Shown here: positions 61,193-64,000 of the stretch, piece by piece
Layout of the letters: every line of letters starts with the position of its first letter
Position numbering within the stretch: position 1 is the stretch's first letter
NCBI GenBank assembly: GCA_902363595.1
Contig: CABJAP010000001.1
Location: forward strand, 434,001-498,000
From: Clostridia bacterium
GTDB lineage: Bacteria > Bacillota > Clostridia > Peptostreptococcales > Anaerovoracaceae
DNA: 64,000 bases
Direction of reading: 5' to 3'
Translations under genes and position numbers: made by a program
The notes under the pieces: model-generated
What the model saw: only the letters and a program-made list of their open reading frames with translations
What the model was told of the DNA's origin: nothing
The model's database searches: none

Positions 61193-62062
61193 ATGTTTTA
61201 TAAAACAGGAAGAGGCCGAACAGTCTTGTTGATGGGTATCTGTATCGTGCTTTTATTCGTTGGAATACTGATCTTTTTTTCAATGCAGCGAGCTGCAATC
61301 ATAAGCAAGATACCAATCGTTCAGGGCGATACACAAGCATTAGATATCCCAACCTGGGAGACAGTTCTCGAAAACATCAACACCGATCAGGGACCGGCTG
61401 TCTTTAATTTCAAAGATAAAGCCGTTATATCGAATGGAAAATATGGGTTTCGCAAAAAAGTTACATATACGAAAGAAACGAATATTTGGATGGAAATCTA
61501 CGGCAGCGATCAGATACAGTGCAAGGACGTGAGAGCCGGCGTTTACCAGGATAAAGATTTATCCCAACCGGTTGAAGAAACTCTGTTTGTCGACTGGGGT
61601 GATGAGAGTTATGCAGAGGCGGAACTTGGCATTCCAAGAGAAATTTCGGATGAGCGTGACGGCGTGATTATGGTACCGCCAGGCACCTATTATATAGGGC
61701 TGTTCACTTCAAATCCAAAGGATCACATGCAAATCGAATACCAGAGCTGGCGTAGCGACATTCTGCCGGAATATGAAGTGCCTGCGGGAAAAGATTTTTA
61801 TTTCTTTACAGAAGGAGGAAAAAGGGAAACCTATTTAAAGCTCAAACCCCAAACTTCCATGATGACCGTCCAGCTCAGCGTGGATTCTGCGGATATCCAG
61901 TTATGTGATTATCGTAAAAGAGGGTTATCAAAAGAAATAAAAATGGAAAACGGCAGATATGATTGCAAATTTGAGGTCGACCCAAATCAGACCTACTATC
62001 TTAAAGTATACAACGTAACCATCCTGAAAGAGACGCTGCCCTATTCCATAATCTATCAGTGA
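61193..62062 (+). CDS. Unknown membrane-anchored extracytoplasmic protein
   Basis: 289 residues, AAAGGAGGAACC before the ATG. One transmembrane helix (about 10-31) after a positively charged start, so the 255-residue remainder is outside. That part is beta-rich: repeats of short strands with Tyr/Trp/Asp (NIWMEIYGSDQIQCKDVRAGVY, TYYIGLFTSNPKDHMQIEYQSW, QTYYLKVYNVTIL), which looks like one or two bacterial pre-peptidase-type jelly-roll domains. No catalytic motif is visible. Monocistronic, next to a secreted amidase on the other strand. Confidence 0.75.
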   Translation: MFYKTGRGRTVLLMGICIVLLFVGILIFFSMQRAAIISKIPIVQGDTQALDIPTWETVLENINTDQGPAVFNFKDKAVISNGKYGFRKKVTYTKETNIWMEIYGSDQIQCKDVRAGVYQDKDLSQPVEETLFVDWGDESYAEAELGIPREISDERDGVIMVPPGTYYIGLFTSNPKDHMQIEYQSWRSDILPEYEVPAGKDFYFFTEGGKRETYLKLKPQTSMMTVQLSVDSADIQLCDYRKRGLSKEIKMENGRYDCKFEVDPNQTYYLKVYNVTILKETLPYSIIYQ

Positions 62063-62063
62063 A

Positions 62064-62159
62064 CAGAAAACGTTTTGCGTAGACAAACTCCGCAGACTCA
62101 GGTATCGCGCAAGCGATTAAGCGTGAGTCGAGAACCTTGTCGCAGCAAAACGTTTTCTG
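62064..62159. terminator. Nested hairpin between convergent genes
   Basis: CAGAAAACGTTTTGC (62064-62078) and GCAAAACGTTTTCTG (62145-62159) form a perfect 15-bp outer stem; inside, GACTCA (62095) pairs with TGAGTC (62124) and TCGC-GCAA-GCGA (62105-62116) makes a GNRA-capped tip. Bidirectional terminator or other structured element. Confidence 0.55.
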
Positions 62160-62162
62160 CCC

Positions 62163-63839
62163 CTATTTGGCTTTTTTCGTCGTATATCCGCTGTAATTGC
62201 TGTAAATTTTCTTACCTTTTACCGTTTTATAAACCCGGACTTTATAATAATACCGTTTCTTTTTCTTCAGGTTTTTATTGGTATAGCTTCTTCGATTGCT
62301 TTTCAGGGTAGCAACTTTTTTATACTTGCCCTTCTTTTTCGTGGCACGGTAGACCACGTACCGGCTGGCACCGGAAACCTTTTTCCACTTAACCGTTATC
62401 TTGCGTTTGCCCGCCTTGCTGCTGACCGATGGCGTATTGGGTTTTACTTTAGCGGATTTGATACTGGAATAAGAACCATATCTGGTCCCGCTGGCCGTTT
62501 TTCTAAAAGGCCGTACTTTATAGTAATAAGTCTTGCCTGTTTTCAGCTTCTTATTCTTATAGCTGAGGGTTGCTCCCCTGGTAATGGTCTTTACTTTTTT
62601 ATAGGAACCTTTTTTACTGGTCGCGCGGTAAAGAACATAACCGGTAGCGCCGATGGATTTTTTCCACTTGACCGTCAGTGTATTGTAGTTGGTATTGGCG
62701 ATGCTGAGACTGGACTTTGACGGCGTAATCACATCTGCGCCGCTTTTGGTCAGCCCATAATATGCGGCAATATCCGCAGCTTCCGCCTCGGCCATTCTCC
62801 GCAGATTGGCATCGCTGGACAGCCACTTGGCAGCAGCCAGGTTGGTATGAAAAGAATGCTCTACGATCATTCCCTTCGTGCCCACTGCTTTAGAGCCACG
62901 AAGAACGCCGTAATATTCGGTCTTTTTATCCTTGTTCAGCTTTTGCCATATTCGGTAACCATCTTTTGTTCCCATCACCGATTCAATGGTCTGGCCCAAC
63001 GAAATGGCCAAAGGATCCGTTGTGTTCCCTTTCTGCGTTATGACTAAAGGATAGTCCGCAGCTCTGGATCCGGCAGCATTAGAATGCAACGACAAGAACA
63101 GATCATAGCCGGCAGACGCTGTTCCCCGTTCATAAACGCCCAAGTCTCTGCTTTGGGAACTTCTGGTGGTGGATACCACCACATTGCTGTATTGCTCCAG
63201 CTCCTGCTTCAAATAAAGATGCAGGGGCCAGGTCATCAAGGATTCATAGTAGCTTTTGTATACCGGGCTGCGATTGACCTTTCCATAATGGCCCGCATCC
63301 AGCATGATAAACACATAGCTGCTGCTCCTTCGGAAAGATGCGCTGATTTTTATCTCATCCTTTGTCGGAGTAAAAGTGTAATCATAGGAATAGGTGGCTC
63401 CCACCTGTTGGCCGTCCACGGTAAGGGATGCAACTCCGTATCCTTTATTGGGAGTAACGGTAATATGGATCGTTGTCGCTGCGCCCTGCTCTACCGAAGT
63501 CTGATCCACCGTCACAATACCGCCGCTGGTCTGAGAGACCGTGATTTTACAGTATTTCTTTGCCGGAGGCTCCGTTGGGTCGGTAGGATCAGTCGGGTCC
63601 GTAGGGATCGTCGGATTTGTCGGATCCGCAGGCTCTGACAACGGCGCTGCTTTTTGCAGGCCGGGCATCTCCTTCGTTTCTTGCAGATCAGCTGGCTGAG
63701 AAACGGTCTCCCGGTCGCTGGCTGCGCTCTCTTTGGCTGCATCCTTCTCCGCCGCAAATACGCCGGGCGCAAAAGAAAACATCGATGCGATGAGTGTGAC
63801 ACAAATAAAGTAGCTAAAAAATCGGATTGGTCGTTTCAT
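62163..63839 (-). CDS. Secreted N-acetylmuramoyl-L-alanine amidase with fibronectin-like repeats
   Basis: About 558 residues from the ATG at 63839 (GGAAGG upstream). Signal peptide 1-29 (ending FAAEK), Glu/Ala-rich spacer, Pro-Thr-Asp repeats near 68-92 (cell-wall spacer), an InlB-B-like beta repeat about 95-170, an Amidase_3 domain about 175-360 (LDAGHYG, SLHSNAAG, IVEHSFHTN giving the two His, Glu zinc/catalytic residues), and two lysine-rich FN3-like domains about 375-558 that are very basic (KKKKRYYYKVRVYK). Cuts peptidoglycan stem peptides; the basic repeats would bind wall polymers. Confidence 0.9.
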   Translation of the reverse strand: MKRPIRFFSYFICVTLIASMFSFAPGVFAAEKDAAKESAASDRETVSQPADLQETKEMPGLQKAAPLSEPADPTNPTIPTDPTDPTDPTEPPAKKYCKITVSQTSGGIVTVDQTSVEQGAATTIHITVTPNKGYGVASLTVDGQQVGATYSYDYTFTPTKDEIKISASFRRSSSYVFIMLDAGHYGKVNRSPVYKSYYESLMTWPLHLYLKQELEQYSNVVVSTTRSSQSRDLGVYERGTASAGYDLFLSLHSNAAGSRAADYPLVITQKGNTTDPLAISLGQTIESVMGTKDGYRIWQKLNKDKKTEYYGVLRGSKAVGTKGMIVEHSFHTNLAAAKWLSSDANLRRMAEAEAADIAAYYGLTKSGADVITPSKSSLSIANTNYNTLTVKWKKSIGATGYVLYRATSKKGSYKKVKTITRGATLSYKNKKLKTGKTYYYKVRPFRKTASGTRYGSYSSIKSAKVKPNTPSVSSKAGKRKITVKWKKVSGASRYVVYRATKKKGKYKKVATLKSNRRSYTNKNLKKKKRYYYKVRVYKTVKGKKIYSNYSGYTTKKAK

Positions 63840-63856
63840 GGTTATCCTTCCCTGAA

Positions 63857-64000
63857 TCATGCTTTTTTGGTGTAGCCCTTAAGACAAATCCAGTAACCGT
63901 TGGTTTTCAGCTGACCCCATTTTCCGTCCTTGGTCTTGGCCTTCAGCTTGTAGACTCTGTTTTTCTTAGCCGTTCCCATTCTCTTGGAGCTACTGCTGTA
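63857..64000 (-). CDS. C-terminal fragment of a secreted repeat protein (runs off right edge)
   Basis: The last 47 codons only. The sequence is very basic and reads RVYKLKAKTKDGKWGQLK then GYWICLKGYTKKA before the stop; it has the look of an SH3b-like or small beta wall-binding repeat. The stop lies 17 nt upstream of the amidase ATG, so this gene and the amidase are probably one transcript. The start and main domain are outside the window. Confidence 0.65.
   Translation of the reverse strand, partial: YSSSSKRMGTAKKNRVYKLKAKTKDGKWGQLKTNGYWICLKGYTKKA

Noticed and set aside
1..64000. CRISPR array, prophage, insertion sequence, tRNA or rRNA genes
   Set aside because: No regularly spaced repeats, transposase, integrase, phage structural genes or cloverleaf-like stretches were seen on either strand.

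Overview
The window reads as about 64 kb of chromosome from a spore-forming, anaerobic, low-to-mid GC member of the Clostridia (Firmicutes). Evidence is spo0A, spoIVB and a SpoIVFA-like protein, strong AGGAGG-type ribosome binding sites, sigma-A promoters of the TTGACA-17-TATAAT kind, a GAAC-N4-GTTC LexA box before recA, and fermentative/anaerobe genes (ferredoxin-type aldo/keto reductase, cysteine desulfidase, MnmA-NifS-IscU). A gut Anaerovoracaceae-like lineage is my guess only; there is no rRNA gene to test it. I see no tRNA, rRNA, IS element, prophage or CRISPR array.

Layout. 1-2.5 kb: a leftward SIR2-like/nitroreductase/secreted subtilase operon (cut by the left edge) and a cassette of two very small proteins. 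2.6-7.4 kb: an aldo/keto reductase, then the sulfur-trafficking operon nifS-iscU-mnmA flanked by two related structured intergenic repeats. 7.6-16.8 kb: a ketoacyl synthase plus acyl-CoA ligase pair, a large hybrid histidine kinase divergent from an unusual double-GntR regulator, a flavodoxin-like protein, a membrane GGDEF protein and a small Cro-like regulator. 17-23 kb: spo0A, spoIVB, a BofC-like protein, a thioester-domain surface adhesin and comEA, all leftward, with a palindromic operator over the comEA promoter. 22.4-28.5 kb: the conserved rplU-rpmA-obg neighbourhood with a SpoIVFA-like degenerate LytM protein, an HD protein and the paired TIGR03960/TIGR03936 radical-SAM genes. L21 has an additional C-terminal domain; L27 lacks the Firmicute N-terminal extension and the Prp protease gene is absent from its usual place.

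28.7-33 kb is an accessory islet of separately controlled genes: an AAA/DUF4143 ATPase, a HipA/CtkA-like kinase overlapping a 74-residue partner, and an AlbA_2/Schlafen-type ATP-binding regulator. 33-41.4 kb is a catabolic block: GntR and a sigma-54 activator lie directly upstream of a near-perfect -24/-12 promoter driving an N-acyl-D-amino-acid-deacylase-like amidohydrolase, an NhaC-family carrier and a PepV-type dipeptidase, with a cysteine desulfidase divergent to it. 41.4-47.4 kb holds DUF4317, an SDR, two sister TetR regulators, an M20 amidohydrolase and a GPH/MFS symporter interrupted by an in-frame amber codon.

47.5-58.7 kb is the conserved chain uppP, ftsK-rimO-pgsA-cinA, and recA, with a three-gene membrane block (YhgE/Pip family) between cinA and recA. 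58.9-61 kb: asd-dapA of lysine/diaminopimelate synthesis. The right edge has an unknown anchored extracellular protein, a secreted N-acetylmuramoyl-L-alanine amidase with lysine-rich fibronectin-like repeats, and the 3' end of another secreted protein.
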